Source: Competibacter_A sp037045535 (GTDB lineage Bacteria > Pseudomonadota > Gammaproteobacteria > Competibacterales > Competibacteraceae). Taken from it: a stretch of DNA of 64,000 nucleotides. The notes beneath the pieces were generated by a model. The model had not been told where the DNA came from. It searched no databases and was given only the letters and a program-made list of their open reading frames with translations. Position numbers and translations under genes: made by a program. Numbering within the stretch: position 1 is the first letter of the stretch; each line of letters opens with the position of its first letter. Of this stretch, positions 1 through 7,989 are shown piece by piece. The DNA lies in NCBI GenBank assembly GCA_037045535.1, contig JBAOHI010000030.1:62001-126000 (forward strand), in the 5' to 3' direction.

Positions 1-173
1 AAACGGCGAGTGTATTCCAGCAGGGCATCGTCACCTCGTGCCCGCACTTGCGCGAGAATTTCACGTACTGTAGCGATCACAGCCTCGTCCGCGACCCCTT
101 CCCAGGCTGTCAGGTTTGCCAGACGAGGCCAAAAGTCGGCGTCAACGGTACTCAGGCGTTTAATTTGCGGCAT
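1..173 (-). CDS. hisD: Histidinol dehydrogenase, N-terminal part (cut by window edge)
   Basis: Reading from an ATG at 171-173 on the minus strand gives a 57-residue open frame starting MPQIKRLSTVDADFWPRL and running off the window. It resembles the N-terminus of histidinol dehydrogenase, which oxidises L-histidinol to L-histidine in two NAD-dependent steps in the cytoplasm. The match rests on the N-terminal pattern and on its place 34 bp after hisG, a pairing known from many proteobacteria. The catalytic and zinc-binding residues lie outside the window. It is probably cotranscribed with hisG and murA. Confidence 0.8.
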   Translation of the reverse strand, partial: MPQIKRLSTVDADFWPRLANLTAWEGVADEAVIATVREILAQVRARGDDALLEYTRR

Positions 174-207
174 GATCGGCTTCCGGCGTTAGGGGCGAGC
201 AGGGCTG

Positions 208-837
208 TCAGCCGACTGCGGCAGCCATGCGATTCATGACTGCTTTGATCCGCGCGTGCTTCATTTTCATGGCGGCTTTATTCACGATCAGCCGCGAACT
301 GATGTCGGCAATATGTTCGAGTGGCGCTAGACCGTTGGCTTTGAGCGTGTTGCCGGTATCCACCACATCGACGATGTAGTCCGCCAATCCCACCAGTGGC
401 GCCAGTTCCATCGAGCCGTACAGCTTGATGATTTCCACCTGCCTGCCCTGATCAGCGAAATAGCGGCGGGAAGTATTGACAAACTTGGTGGCGACGCGGG
501 GGCGGCTCAGGCGAGGGCGCTGGTCAGGATGACCGGCGACCATCAGGCGGCAGCGGGCGATCCGCAAATCCAGGGGTTCGTAAAGCCCCTCGCCACCGTG
601 TTCCAGCAGTACGTCCTTGCCGGCTACGCCCAGATCGGCGGCGCCGTATTGCACATAGGTCGGCACGTCGGTGGCTCGGATGATGACCAGCTTCACATCG
701 GGTTGGTCGGTGTCGAGGATCAGCTTGCGGCTGGTTTCAGGGTCGTCGATCGGTACGATGCCCGCCGCCGCCAGCAGCGGCAGGGTTTCCTTGAAAATAC
801 GACCCTTGGATAGGGCGATGGTCAGCGGCGCGGTCAT
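208..837 (-). CDS. hisG: ATP phosphoribosyltransferase, short form (HisG-S)
   Basis: HisG catalyses the first step of histidine synthesis, joining ATP and PRPP to phosphoribosyl-ATP. The protein has 209 residues and starts MTAPLTIALSKGRIFKETL, typical of HisG; an upstream in-frame ATG adds residues unlike the family, so the ATG at 835-837 was chosen. At about 210 residues it lacks the C-terminal regulatory ACT-like domain of long HisG. Short HisG is known to need the HisRS-like subunit HisZ for activity and feedback control; hisZ is not in this window. The gene begins 8 bp after murA and is followed by hisD, so it is probably in the mla-murA transcript. Confidence 0.95.
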   Translation of the reverse strand: MTAPLTIALSKGRIFKETLPLLAAAGIVPIDDPETSRKLILDTDQPDVKLVIIRATDVPTYVQYGAADLGVAGKDVLLEHGGEGLYEPLDLRIARCRLMVAGHPDQRPRLSRPRVATKFVNTSRRYFADQGRQVEIIKLYGSMELAPLVGLADYIVDVVDTGNTLKANGLAPLEHIADISSRLIVNKAAMKMKHARIKAVMNRMAAAVG

Positions 838-845
838 GGAAGTTT

Positions 846-2105
846 CTAGCTCGGGGTCCGGCGGATGCGCGCGCCCAGGTTGGACAGTTTTTCCTCGATG
901 CAATCGTAACCCCGGTCGATGTGATAGATGCGATCCAGGATGGTGTCGCCTTCCGCGACCAGCGCGGCTAGGATCAGACTCGCTGAAGCGCGCAAGTCGG
1001 TGGCCATCACCGGTGCCCCGGTCAAGTGGGGAACGCCGATGGTGATGGCAGTATTACCCTCCAGCTCGATTTGCGCGCCCATGCGTTGTAGCTCATTGAC
1101 GTGCATGAAGCGGTTCTCGAACACGGTCTCGGTGATCATGCCGACGCCATCGGCAACGGCGTTGAGCGCCACGAACTGAGCTTGCATGTCGGTGGGAAAA
1201 GCCGGATAGGGCGCGGTGCGGATGCGCACAGCCTTAGGGCGGCGGCCTGCCATGTCTACCTCGATCCAGTCGGGGCCGGTGTTGACCTGGGCGCCGGCTT
1301 CCTCCATTTTGAGCAGCACGGCTTCCAAAGTGTCGGGTCGGGTGTCCTTGACCTTGACCCTGCCGCCGGTGATCGCGCCAGCCAGCAGGTAGGTGCCGGT
1401 CTCGATGCGGTCTGGCAGGACTTGGTAGCCGGTACCATTGAGCCGTTCGACGCCTTCGATGGTTATGGTGTCGGTACCGGCGCCTTCGATCTGGGCGCCC
1501 ATGGCGTTCAGACAATCGGCCAGATCGACCACTTCCGGTTCGCGGGCGGCGTTCTCGATGATCGTGGTGCCTTGGGCCAGGGCGGCGGCCATCAGCAGAT
1601 TTTCGGTTCCGGTCACCGTGACTAGGTCGAGTACGATGCGCGCACCTTTCAGGCGATCGGCACGGGCGCGGATGTAACCGTTTTCGACCTTGATGTCGGC
1701 GCCCATGGCCTCCAATCCCTTGATATGCAGGTTCACCGGGCGCGAGCCAATGGCGCAACCTCCCGGTAGCGAGACCTCTGCTTGGCCGAAACGGGCCACC
1801 AACGGGCCCAGCACCAAAATCGAGGCGCGCATGGTGCGCACCAACTCGTAGGGAGCCTGAAAGGTGTGGATGGAACGGGGGTCCACCTGGATGTTCATCC
1901 GCTCGTCCACTACCAGATCCACGCCCATGCGACCCAGCAGTTCCATCGTAGTGGTGACATCCTGCAAGTGTGGCACATTGCGGATGGTCATGGGTGTATC
2001 GGCCAGCAGGGTAGCGGCCAAGATGGGCAGCACCGCATTTTTGGCGCCTGAAGCGCGTAATTCACCCTGCAAGGGGATACCGCCATTGATGATCAGCTTG
2101 CTCAT
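846..2105 (-). CDS. murA: UDP-N-acetylglucosamine 1-carboxyvinyltransferase
   Basis: MurA transfers enolpyruvate from PEP to UDP-GlcNAc, the first committed step of peptidoglycan synthesis, in the cytoplasm. The 419-residue protein has the family start MSKLIINGG and the active-site loop GGCAIGSRP with the catalytic cysteine at about residue 117, which is the fosfomycin target. The start at 2103-2105 matches the family; a longer frame upstream overlaps ibaG and does not look conserved. It follows ibaG by 16 bp, reproducing the mla-ibaG-murA order of enterics, but here hisG and hisD follow directly. Confidence 0.98.
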   Translation of the reverse strand: MSKLIINGGIPLQGELRASGAKNAVLPILAATLLADTPMTIRNVPHLQDVTTTMELLGRMGVDLVVDERMNIQVDPRSIHTFQAPYELVRTMRASILVLGPLVARFGQAEVSLPGGCAIGSRPVNLHIKGLEAMGADIKVENGYIRARADRLKGARIVLDLVTVTGTENLLMAAALAQGTTIIENAAREPEVVDLADCLNAMGAQIEGAGTDTITIEGVERLNGTGYQVLPDRIETGTYLLAGAITGGRVKVKDTRPDTLEAVLLKMEEAGAQVNTGPDWIEVDMAGRRPKAVRIRTAPYPAFPTDMQAQFVALNAVADGVGMITETVFENRFMHVNELQRMGAQIELEGNTAITIGVPHLTGAPVMATDLRASASLILAALVAEGDTILDRIYHIDRGYDCIEEKLSNLGARIRRTPS

Positions 2106-2121
2106 CGGTGCAATTCGTCGG

Positions 2122-2367
2122 TCAGGATTGTTGCTGGCGCCAAGTGTCAGGCGTATAGGTCTTAAGGGACAAGGCGTGGATTTCCTCACGCTCCATCCGC
2201 CCACCTAAGGCCGCGTACACCAACCGGTGTTGTTGCACCAGCGATTTGCCGGCAAAGTCCTCGCTCAGGACCACGGCCTCGAAATGGACGCCATCATCGC
2301 CGCGAACGATAGCCTTGGCGCCTGGCAGGGACTGCTCGATCAACTGTGCTATGTCTTCGGCTCGCAT
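2122..2367 (-). CDS. ibaG: BolA/IbaG family protein
   Basis: This is an 81-residue BolA-like protein with a class II KH-like fold. It begins MRAEDIAQLIEQSLPGA and contains the family segment VQQHRLVYAALGGRM. BolA proteins work with monothiol glutaredoxins through a shared Fe-S cluster; IbaG is linked to acid tolerance in E. coli. The conserved histidine in the QQHRLVY segment is the likely cluster ligand. The ATG at 2365-2367 removes an unsupported 31-residue extension. Its place between mlaB and murA is the standard gammaproteobacterial arrangement, which makes IbaG the better name than BolA. Confidence 0.92.
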   Translation of the reverse strand: MRAEDIAQLIEQSLPGAKAIVRGDDGVHFEAVVLSEDFAGKSLVQQHRLVYAALGGRMEREEIHALSLKTYTPDTWRQQQS

Positions 2368-2456
2368 AAGGCAACATCTAAAGGTGTGGGGATCGGCATG
2401 GTAAGATACGGCGGAAACGCAACTTGTAAAGATCGGATGAGGAGAATGCACGGCGA

Positions 2457-2753
2457 TCAAGCCACCGGCAGCGTTGTTTCAAGATCGACGACGCGAATGA
2501 TCGCCTGCATTTGCTCTGGAATGTTGGTGAAGACCAGCTCGTGTCGGTGACTCCGGGCTAGGCGCAGCCATTCCACCAACAATGCTACGCCCGCGCTGCC
2601 GGCGTGCCGCACCCCGCTCAGGTCAATCCGCAGAAACGGTTCGGCTTGGAGCGACATCCGGGTGGTTGCCCATAGCTCCGCGACTGAATCGAAATTCAAT
2701 TCGCCCTGAATTCGCAAGATGTCGCCGACGCGCTCGGCGGTCGCCGGGGTCAT
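2457..2753 (-). CDS. mlaB: Phospholipid ABC transporter STAS-domain subunit MlaB
   Basis: This 98-residue single-domain STAS protein contains the core segment FLRIDLSGVRHAGSAGVALL, where the anti-sigma-antagonist-like loop sits. In the Mla system MlaB binds the ATPase MlaF at the cytoplasmic face and is needed for activity of the MlaFEDB complex. Position and length fit: it begins where mlaC stops (overlap of one base at 2753) and is followed by ibaG. STAS domains diverge quickly, so the assignment leans on gene order. Confidence 0.92.
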   Translation of the reverse strand: MTPATAERVGDILRIQGELNFDSVAELWATTRMSLQAEPFLRIDLSGVRHAGSAGVALLVEWLRLARSHRHELVFTNIPEQMQAIIRVVDLETTLPVA

Positions 2754-3364
2754 CAGCGAGTGGCCTTGATGTTGCGTTGCCGCAGGTCGGCGATCACCGC
2801 GTCCATGCCGTTATTGCGAATTTGCGTGGCGAAAGTGCCACGGTAGTTGGTGACCAGGCTGACGCCGTCGACGGTCACATCGTAAACTTTCCAGGCGTTG
2901 TTTCCGAGATGCATGCTGTAATTGATCTGGATCGGCTGACCGGCTTTAGGTCGAACCTCGGTCTTGATCATGGTCTCGTCGCCGTCCGCCGTCCCGGCTT
3001 GGGGTAAGACCTGGATCACTTCGTTTGAGTATTCCAAGAGCGCCTTGGCATAGGTCCGGACCAGCAAGGTGCGGAATTCCTCGGTAAATTGGCGACGCTG
3101 CTCGAGCGTGGCCTGTTGCCAGGACCGACCCAACACCCAGCGCGACATCAGCTCAAAGTCGAAATTCGGCAGCACGATCTGATCAACCAAATCGTAGAGC
3201 CGGCCCGGCTCCCGATCGATCACCGCCCGGTTTTTGCGCAAGGCATCAATCATTCGCGTCGAGGTATCCTGGACGACATCCTGTGGCGGAGTGACAGCAG
3301 CCTGGATCGAGCCGCCGCCCAGCATCAGCCCGAGCAGGCAGATCGCGATCATTCGTTTCATCAT
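2753..3364 (-). CDS. mlaC: Periplasmic phospholipid-binding protein MlaC
   Basis: MlaC shuttles phospholipids across the periplasm between the outer-membrane MlaA complex and inner-membrane MlaFEDB. The 203-residue protein has a signal peptide (MMKRMIAICLLGLMLGGG, cleavage probably after SIQA) followed by an MlaC/Ttg2D domain, including RYRG- and NYRGTF-like C-terminal segments. The ATG at 3362-3364 was chosen because a GAGGA ribosome-binding site lies about 9 bases upstream; two further in-frame ATGs lie close by. It sits between mlaD and mlaB in the operon. Confidence 0.95.
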   Translation of the reverse strand: MMKRMIAICLLGLMLGGGSIQAAVTPPQDVVQDTSTRMIDALRKNRAVIDREPGRLYDLVDQIVLPNFDFELMSRWVLGRSWQQATLEQRRQFTEEFRTLLVRTYAKALLEYSNEVIQVLPQAGTADGDETMIKTEVRPKAGQPIQINYSMHLGNNAWKVYDVTVDGVSLVTNYRGTFATQIRNNGMDAVIADLRQRNIKATR

Positions 3365-3438
3365 GGAAATCATTCCTCGCAAATTCGATGGTACCCGGAC
3401 GTTTCCTACCGTCCGAAAAGAGGGTTGGAAAGGAACGA

Positions 3439-3924
3439 TCAGGGTGTTTTAGCAGGCGATTGGTCGCCCGCCGCCGCGTTGGTGAGCATGCGCCCGATCA
3501 TTTTTTCCAGCACTAGGGCCGATTGGGTCAGCTTGAGGGTGCTACCGTTCTTCAGAACATCGTCCATGCCGCCCGGTTCCAATCCGACGTATTGTTCGCC
3601 TAGCAATCCTGACGTCAGGATGCTGGCGCTGGAGTCCGCCGGCAGATGGTCGTATTTGGGGTCGATGGACAGCGTGACTAATGCCTCGAAACTACGGGGA
3701 TCGAGGTCGATACCGACGACCCGGCCGATGCGTACGCCGCCCAGCGTGACCGGAGCGCGAATCTTGAGGCCGCCGATGTTCTCGAAGCGGGCAGTCACCT
3801 TGTAACCTTTGTCCTCGCCCAACTCGGCAATATTGCTAACCTTCATTGCCAGCATGAAAAAAGCGGCCAGTCCCAGGACAACGAAGACCCCGACGGCCAA
3901 CTCCAGTTTTTTAAGGGTGCCCAT
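3439..3924 (-). CDS. mlaD: Phospholipid ABC transporter substrate-binding protein MlaD (MCE)
   Basis: This 161-residue inner-membrane protein has one N-terminal membrane helix (about residues 8-28, VGVFVVLGLAAFFMLAM) and one MCE domain (about 38-120). MlaD forms a hexameric ring above the MlaE permease that receives or delivers phospholipids. The segments VTLGGVRIGRVVGIDLD and LTSGLLGEQYVGLEPGG are typical of MCE proteins of this type. It starts 5 bp after mlaE and ends 75 bp before mlaC. Confidence 0.97.
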   Translation of the reverse strand: MGTLKKLELAVGVFVVLGLAAFFMLAMKVSNIAELGEDKGYKVTARFENIGGLKIRAPVTLGGVRIGRVVGIDLDPRSFEALVTLSIDPKYDHLPADSSASILTSGLLGEQYVGLEPGGMDDVLKNGSTLKLTQSALVLEKMIGRMLTNAAAGDQSPAKTP

Positions 3925-3929
3925 GGTGC

Positions 3930-4712
3930 CTAGACTCCGAAAAAGATGGCGGTCAATACGAAATCCAATACCAGCACTGCCAAGGCAGTATTCACCACTG
4001 TGCGAGTGGTGGCCAGGCTGATGCCTTCCGAGGTGGGTGTGGCGTCGTAGCCTTCGAAGACCGCGATCCAGTTGGCTACCCAGCCGAACATCACGCTTTT
4101 AACGACTACGCCCTTGATGATGTCGTCGACTAGCCCCACCGAGGCTTGCATCCGTGACCAGAAGGTACCGCTGTCCACACCGAGTTGTTGGACGGCGACG
4201 AAATAGCCGCCCAGGACGCCGATAGCGGTGAAGATGCCGGCCAGCAACGGCATGGCAATAAAGCCGGCGACGAAACGTGGGGCAAAGACGCGCGCGAACG
4301 GGTCTACTGCCATCATCTGCATGGCGGCGAGCTGCTCAGTGGTTTTCATCAGGCCGATTTCCGCCGTGAGCGCCGAGCCCGCCCGCGCGGCATACAGCAG
4401 CGCCGCCAGTACCGGCCCTAGCTCCCGCACCAGCGACAAGGCGACGACCGTGCCCAAGGTCGAGGTCGCGCCGAAATCCACCAAGTTGGTGTAACCTTGT
4501 AAGCCGAGCACCATCCCCACGAATAGGCCGGACATGGCGATAATCGGCAGCGATAAAACTCCCACGGAATAGAGCTGCCTGATCATCAAGCCGGGACGCT
4601 TGCCCAACGCACCCAACGCGCCCAGCAACCGCAGCAGAAACAGTGTCGCCTTTCCCAGGCGGGCGAGCGAGAGCAGCGCCAGCCGTCCCAGTCGTTGCAA
4701 GCGCTCAATCAA
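3930..4712 (-). CDS. mlaE: Phospholipid ABC transporter permease MlaE
   Basis: This 260-residue integral membrane protein is of the MlaE/YrbE family. It carries the permease segments VRELGPVLAALLYAARAGSA and the EIGLMKTTEQLAAMQMM coupling region. MlaE forms the transmembrane dimer between MlaF ATPases and the MlaD ring. Translation appears to start at TTG (complement of 4710-4712), with an AAGGAAG site about 7 bases upstream inside the end of mlaF. The 8-base overlap with mlaF suggests translational coupling. Confidence 0.96.
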   Translation of the reverse strand: MIERLQRLGRLALLSLARLGKATLFLLRLLGALGALGKRPGLMIRQLYSVGVLSLPIIAMSGLFVGMVLGLQGYTNLVDFGATSTLGTVVALSLVRELGPVLAALLYAARAGSALTAEIGLMKTTEQLAAMQMMAVDPFARVFAPRFVAGFIAMPLLAGIFTAIGVLGGYFVAVQQLGVDSGTFWSRMQASVGLVDDIIKGVVVKSVMFGWVANWIAVFEGYDATPTSEGISLATTRTVVNTALAVLVLDFVLTAIFFGV

Positions 4713-5559
4713 GGGCGGCTTCCTTGCTTAGCGACAGATCCTGGGCATACGGCAGCGCGGGGTAATGAAACGACATCGGGCCGTCGGGCAGGGCGTGCAG
4801 GAATTGTTCAACCCAGGCCGAGCTGGAGCGCTCCAGCGCTTGTGGAGTACCGTGATCCACTACCGAACCTTCTGAAATCAGATAGATATAATCGGCAATG
4901 GATGCGGTCTCCTTGACGTCGTGAGAAACAATGACACTGGTCAGACCCAGGGCGTCGTTAAGAGTGCGAATCAGCTTGATCAGCACGCCCATGGTGATAG
5001 GGTCCTGGCCCGAGAAAGGCTCGTCGTACATAATCATCGTCGGGTCTAGGGCGATCGCGCGGGCCAACGCCGCCCGTCGCGCCATTCCACCGGACAGCTC
5101 GCTCGGCATCAGGTCGCGTGCCCCACGCAGCCCGACCGCTTCCAGCTTCATCAGCACCAGGGTACGGATGAACGTTTCCGGCAGGCGGGTGTGCTCGCGC
5201 AGCGGGAAAGCGACGTTGTCGAACACGCTCAGATCGGTGAATAGCGCACCGCTCTGAAACAGCATGCTCATCCGCTTGCGCAGTTGGTACAGCTCCCGGC
5301 GTCCGAGTTCATGGACACAGGCGCCGTCCACTTCGATACGGCCAGCATCGGGACGGAGCTGGCCGCCGATCAGCCGCAGCAGCGTGGTCTTGCCGGTGCC
5401 GCTCGGTCCCATGATGGCCGTGATTTTGCCGCGCGGGATGTCCAAATCAACGTTCTGGAAAATGACGCGTTCGCCGCGATGGAATGACAAGCCGCGCACG
5501 GTCACGAGTGGGCGCGCATCGGGCGGAGCGGTGGCGGAAGGATCGACGGTAGCGGCCAT
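4705..5559 (-). CDS. mlaF: Phospholipid ABC transporter ATPase MlaF
   Basis: MlaF drives Mla lipid transport by ATP hydrolysis. The 284-residue protein has Walker A GPSGTGKTT (residues 51-59), ABC signature LSGGMARRAALARA and Walker B MIMYDEPFSGQD. It is some 15 residues longer than E. coli MlaF, mainly from a Pro/Ala-rich N-terminus (residues 2-17). The start at 5557-5559 has no strong ribosome-binding site, so a different nearby start is possible. It is the first gene of the mlaFEDCB-ibaG-murA-hisG-hisD run. Part of its 5' region recurs, decayed, at 9877-10060. Confidence 0.95.
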   Translation of the reverse strand: MAATVDPSATAPPDARPLVTVRGLSFHRGERVIFQNVDLDIPRGKITAIMGPSGTGKTTLLRLIGGQLRPDAGRIEVDGACVHELGRRELYQLRKRMSMLFQSGALFTDLSVFDNVAFPLREHTRLPETFIRTLVLMKLEAVGLRGARDLMPSELSGGMARRAALARAIALDPTMIMYDEPFSGQDPITMGVLIKLIRTLNDALGLTSVIVSHDVKETASIADYIYLISEGSVVDHGTPQALERSSSAWVEQFLHALPDGPMSFHYPALPYAQDLSLSKEAALD

Positions 5560-5613
5560 TACAAGCGAGAACGGATTGAAAGTGACAGTGTATCGAGACG
5601 ATAAAGTCGCATA

Positions 5614-5643
5614 GTTTCCTGTCAAGCCAACGGCAAGTCAAAT
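5614..5643. repeat. 30-bp sequence upstream of mlaF, repeated at 10031-10060
   Basis: This stretch, 55 bp upstream of the mlaF start, matches 10031-10060 at 27 of 30 positions in the same orientation. Because the mlaF coding segment at 5452-5493 is also matched at 9877-9918 with nearly the same spacing (162 against 154 bp), the two repeats are best read as parts of one duplicated segment. The region 5560-5716 otherwise holds no gene and probably contains the mla promoter, which I could not place with confidence. Confidence 0.75.
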
Positions 5644-5716
5644 TCACTCTGTATCCATGATCCGTTTTCTAAGGCTGGGATCTTTTGTCGGTTGAAGCCA
5701 GCGGACTGCGGAAATT

Positions 5717-6457
5717 TTAGAGAAGGCAATGACAAGGCCATCGGGAGACGCTGGCGATCTGGGGGGTACTCGAAGCTTCTAGGGATCCTGCAATCAAGTT
5801 GATGCAGATAGACAGGATGAGCAGGTTGAACACGAACGAAACGATTCCGTGCAGCATCGTCATCCAGCGCATGTCGCGAGAACGGATCTGCACGTCGGAT
5901 ACACTGCTGGTCATGCCGATGAAGAAGGCAAACAGCATGAAGTCGAGATAATCAGGGGGCGAGTGCGCATGAAACCGCAGACCATGACCGGCGTCTCGTT
6001 TATGGCGGTAGTATCGAGCAGCGTATCGAAAACCGAAGTCGGTATGCAGCACCATCCAGGCACAGGCCACTGTTGCCAGCGCCAGCCCGATATGCCAGCC
6101 GCGAGATAAGGCGCTATCGCTAGGGGGCTGATGAATGATCATAACCCCCGCGGCCGCGCTGGCGAAGGCGGCGAGCAGCACTACCCAGAAGAGGGCGAGA
6201 CCGGTGTGCGTCTTGCGCAGCACCCGCCGGCGGGTTTTTGTCGAATCCAGCAAGACCACGATTGTCCATGAAAGAGCCAGGTAAATCAGTACCCCAACAT
6301 CCCAGGAAAACAACCATCGCACTTCGCCCCTGAACCATTCGCCCGTAAGCCTCGCGACCAACGCCATCACGGTGGCGCTTAGCGCCATCAGATAGCCAGG
6401 ACCGAGCCGAATGGCCCAAAGTGAAACCAGGCGCGGCAAATTTCTCAGGTTTCTCAC
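5717..6457 (-). CDS. DUF1345 family membrane protein
   Basis: This 246-residue integral membrane protein has about five or six hydrophobic helices and the DUF1345 hallmark PDYLDFMLFAFFIGMTSSV followed by VSDVQIRSRDMR. No molecular function is established for the family. The start is GTG (6455-6457), with AGAGG nine bases upstream. The last 20 residues (QIASVSRWPCHCLL end) are not hydrophobic and may be poorly conserved. It lies alone between the ABC transporter operon upstream and mlaF downstream, all on the minus strand; it has no clear functional link to either. Confidence 0.85.
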   Translation of the reverse strand: MRNLRNLPRLVSLWAIRLGPGYLMALSATVMALVARLTGEWFRGEVRWLFSWDVGVLIYLALSWTIVVLLDSTKTRRRVLRKTHTGLALFWVVLLAAFASAAAGVMIIHQPPSDSALSRGWHIGLALATVACAWMVLHTDFGFRYAARYYRHKRDAGHGLRFHAHSPPDYLDFMLFAFFIGMTSSVSDVQIRSRDMRWMTMLHGIVSFVFNLLILSICINLIAGSLEASSTPQIASVSRWPCHCLL

Positions 6458-6674
6458 GGTAGGGTACCTCTTCGCTACTGATCAGGTACATCCATGGCGG
6501 TGCGAAATTCTCCTCGGTCAGAGGTCTTAATCGATGCGCCAGTTCCATGGGTCACCCGCCTGGCTCGATCAACCGGTCCATCAGGGCCGATGCGCTGGAC
6601 AAGCTAACGGCCGCATGTTTGGCCAACTCGTCTGGCGTGAGTTTAAGTAGGGGCGATATGCGGGTTTTCGCAAA
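6458..6674 (-). other. Short intergenic region with an open frame but no convincing gene
   Basis: Between the ABC ATPase stop and the DUF1345 start, the minus strand has two short open stretches. One continues in the ATPase frame just after its TAA and includes LTPDELAKHAAVSLSSAS, ending at a TGA near 6555. The other starts at an ATG at 6546-6548 (MELAHRLRPLTEENFAPPW). Both look protein-like in composition, but neither has a good ribosome-binding site or a family I recognise. They could be remnants of a lost small gene. Confidence 0.3.
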
Positions 6675-7976
6675 TTACGATCTCGTTTCTTCCTCCCCCG
6701 GATTCTCGGCGCTGAATATCCCTGCGTCGTAATCGTAGGCGAACAGTTCAGCGTAGCGGCCCCAATCGATGATAATTTGCAGTACCCGCTCGGCCTCGTC
6801 TTCGCTCAGATAATCCTCCAGCTCGCGCAGAAAACGGCTTTCCGGGGCCCGCTGGTTAGGTCGTTCGTCGATAACCCGGCAAATGTGACCAGCCAGCGGT
6901 ACGCGCTTGAGCAGATGCTCGCCGAAAATGACCTTGCGCCGCTGGATGTCGGCATCCAGGAATGCCTGGCCGTGTGGGGTCAGGCGGATGTCGCCACCGG
7001 CAACCTGGGCGAAATCCAGCAGTTGTAGCGCTTCCACAATTGGAAATAGGTCGTCCACTTCCAATTCCAGCGCGTCGGCCAAGGCCGACAGATCGGCAAG
7101 GCCACGATGCGCGGGATGGTTGATCTCGTCCAAGACACCCAGTAACTGGGCGACTTGCGCCGATGGCAGACGATGGCCGATACCGCTGGCGCGCTGCTCG
7201 CCGGTGGTTGCGGTCATAATTTCGTAGATTTGCTCTACCAGCCGCCGGAACACCGGCGCCGTGTAATCGCGGGGATGCTTGAGCGTAATCGGTAATTCCG
7301 CCTTGACCCGCCCCGGGTTACTATCCAAGATCACTACGCGGTCAGCGATCATCAGTGTTTCCTCGATGCTGTGCGACACCATCAGAATGGCGCGGGTCGG
7401 GATTTGCCGCTCCAGCCACAAGTCCAACAGATCGCCGCGTAGAGTCTCCGAAGTCGGCACGTCTAGCGCCGAGAAGGCTTCGTCCATCAGCAGCACGTCG
7501 GGATTGACTACCAGGGCACGGGCAAAACCGACGCGCTGCCGCATCCCGCCGGACAGTTCCTTGGGATAGGCCGACTCGAACCCGTCCAGCCCGATCATGT
7601 CGATGGCCGCCAGCGCCCGCTGCCGCCGCTCCGTCGCGGGGACGCCCTGCGCTTCCAGTCCCAGTTCGACGTTTTCCAGCACGGTCAACCACGGAAACAG
7701 GCCGAAAGTCTGAAACACCATGCTGATGCCCGCCACCGGTCGCGATACCGGCTGGTTTCGGTAGAAGACCTGGCCGTCGCTGGCGGGGGTTAGGCCGCAA
7801 ATGATGCGTAGCAAAGTGGATTTGCCGCAGCCGGAACGACCAAGAATCGCGACGATTTCACCGGGATGCAGGCTGAAATCGATGTCCTTCAGCACCACGA
7901 TATCCTCACGGTGGTCGGTCGAGGCAAAGCGTTTGTTGACCTGGCGCAGTTCGAGCAAGGTTTCGACATCGCTCAC
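6675..7976 (-). CDS. NitT/TauT-type ABC transporter ATPase with C-terminal AAA-associated domain
   Basis: The 433-residue protein has an ABC ATPase in the first ~260 residues: Walker A GRSGCGKST (46-54), signature LSGGMRQRVGFARAL and Walker B VLLMDEAFSALD, closest to nitrate/sulfonate/taurine importers. Residues ~280-425 form the AAA-associated C-terminal domain found on one branch of this family, probably regulatory (inference). The GTG at 7974-7976 was chosen for its GAGGAG site eight to nine bases upstream; the longer ATG frame overlaps the permease gene. It follows the permease by 13 bp. The substrate cannot be told from sequence. Confidence 0.9.
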   Translation of the reverse strand: MSDVETLLELRQVNKRFASTDHREDIVVLKDIDFSLHPGEIVAILGRSGCGKSTLLRIICGLTPASDGQVFYRNQPVSRPVAGISMVFQTFGLFPWLTVLENVELGLEAQGVPATERRQRALAAIDMIGLDGFESAYPKELSGGMRQRVGFARALVVNPDVLLMDEAFSALDVPTSETLRGDLLDLWLERQIPTRAILMVSHSIEETLMIADRVVILDSNPGRVKAELPITLKHPRDYTAPVFRRLVEQIYEIMTATTGEQRASGIGHRLPSAQVAQLLGVLDEINHPAHRGLADLSALADALELEVDDLFPIVEALQLLDFAQVAGGDIRLTPHGQAFLDADIQRRKVIFGEHLLKRVPLAGHICRVIDERPNQRAPESRFLRELEDYLSEDEAERVLQIIIDWGRYAELFAYDYDAGIFSAENPGEEETRS

Positions 7977-7989
7977 GGGGAGATTCTCC

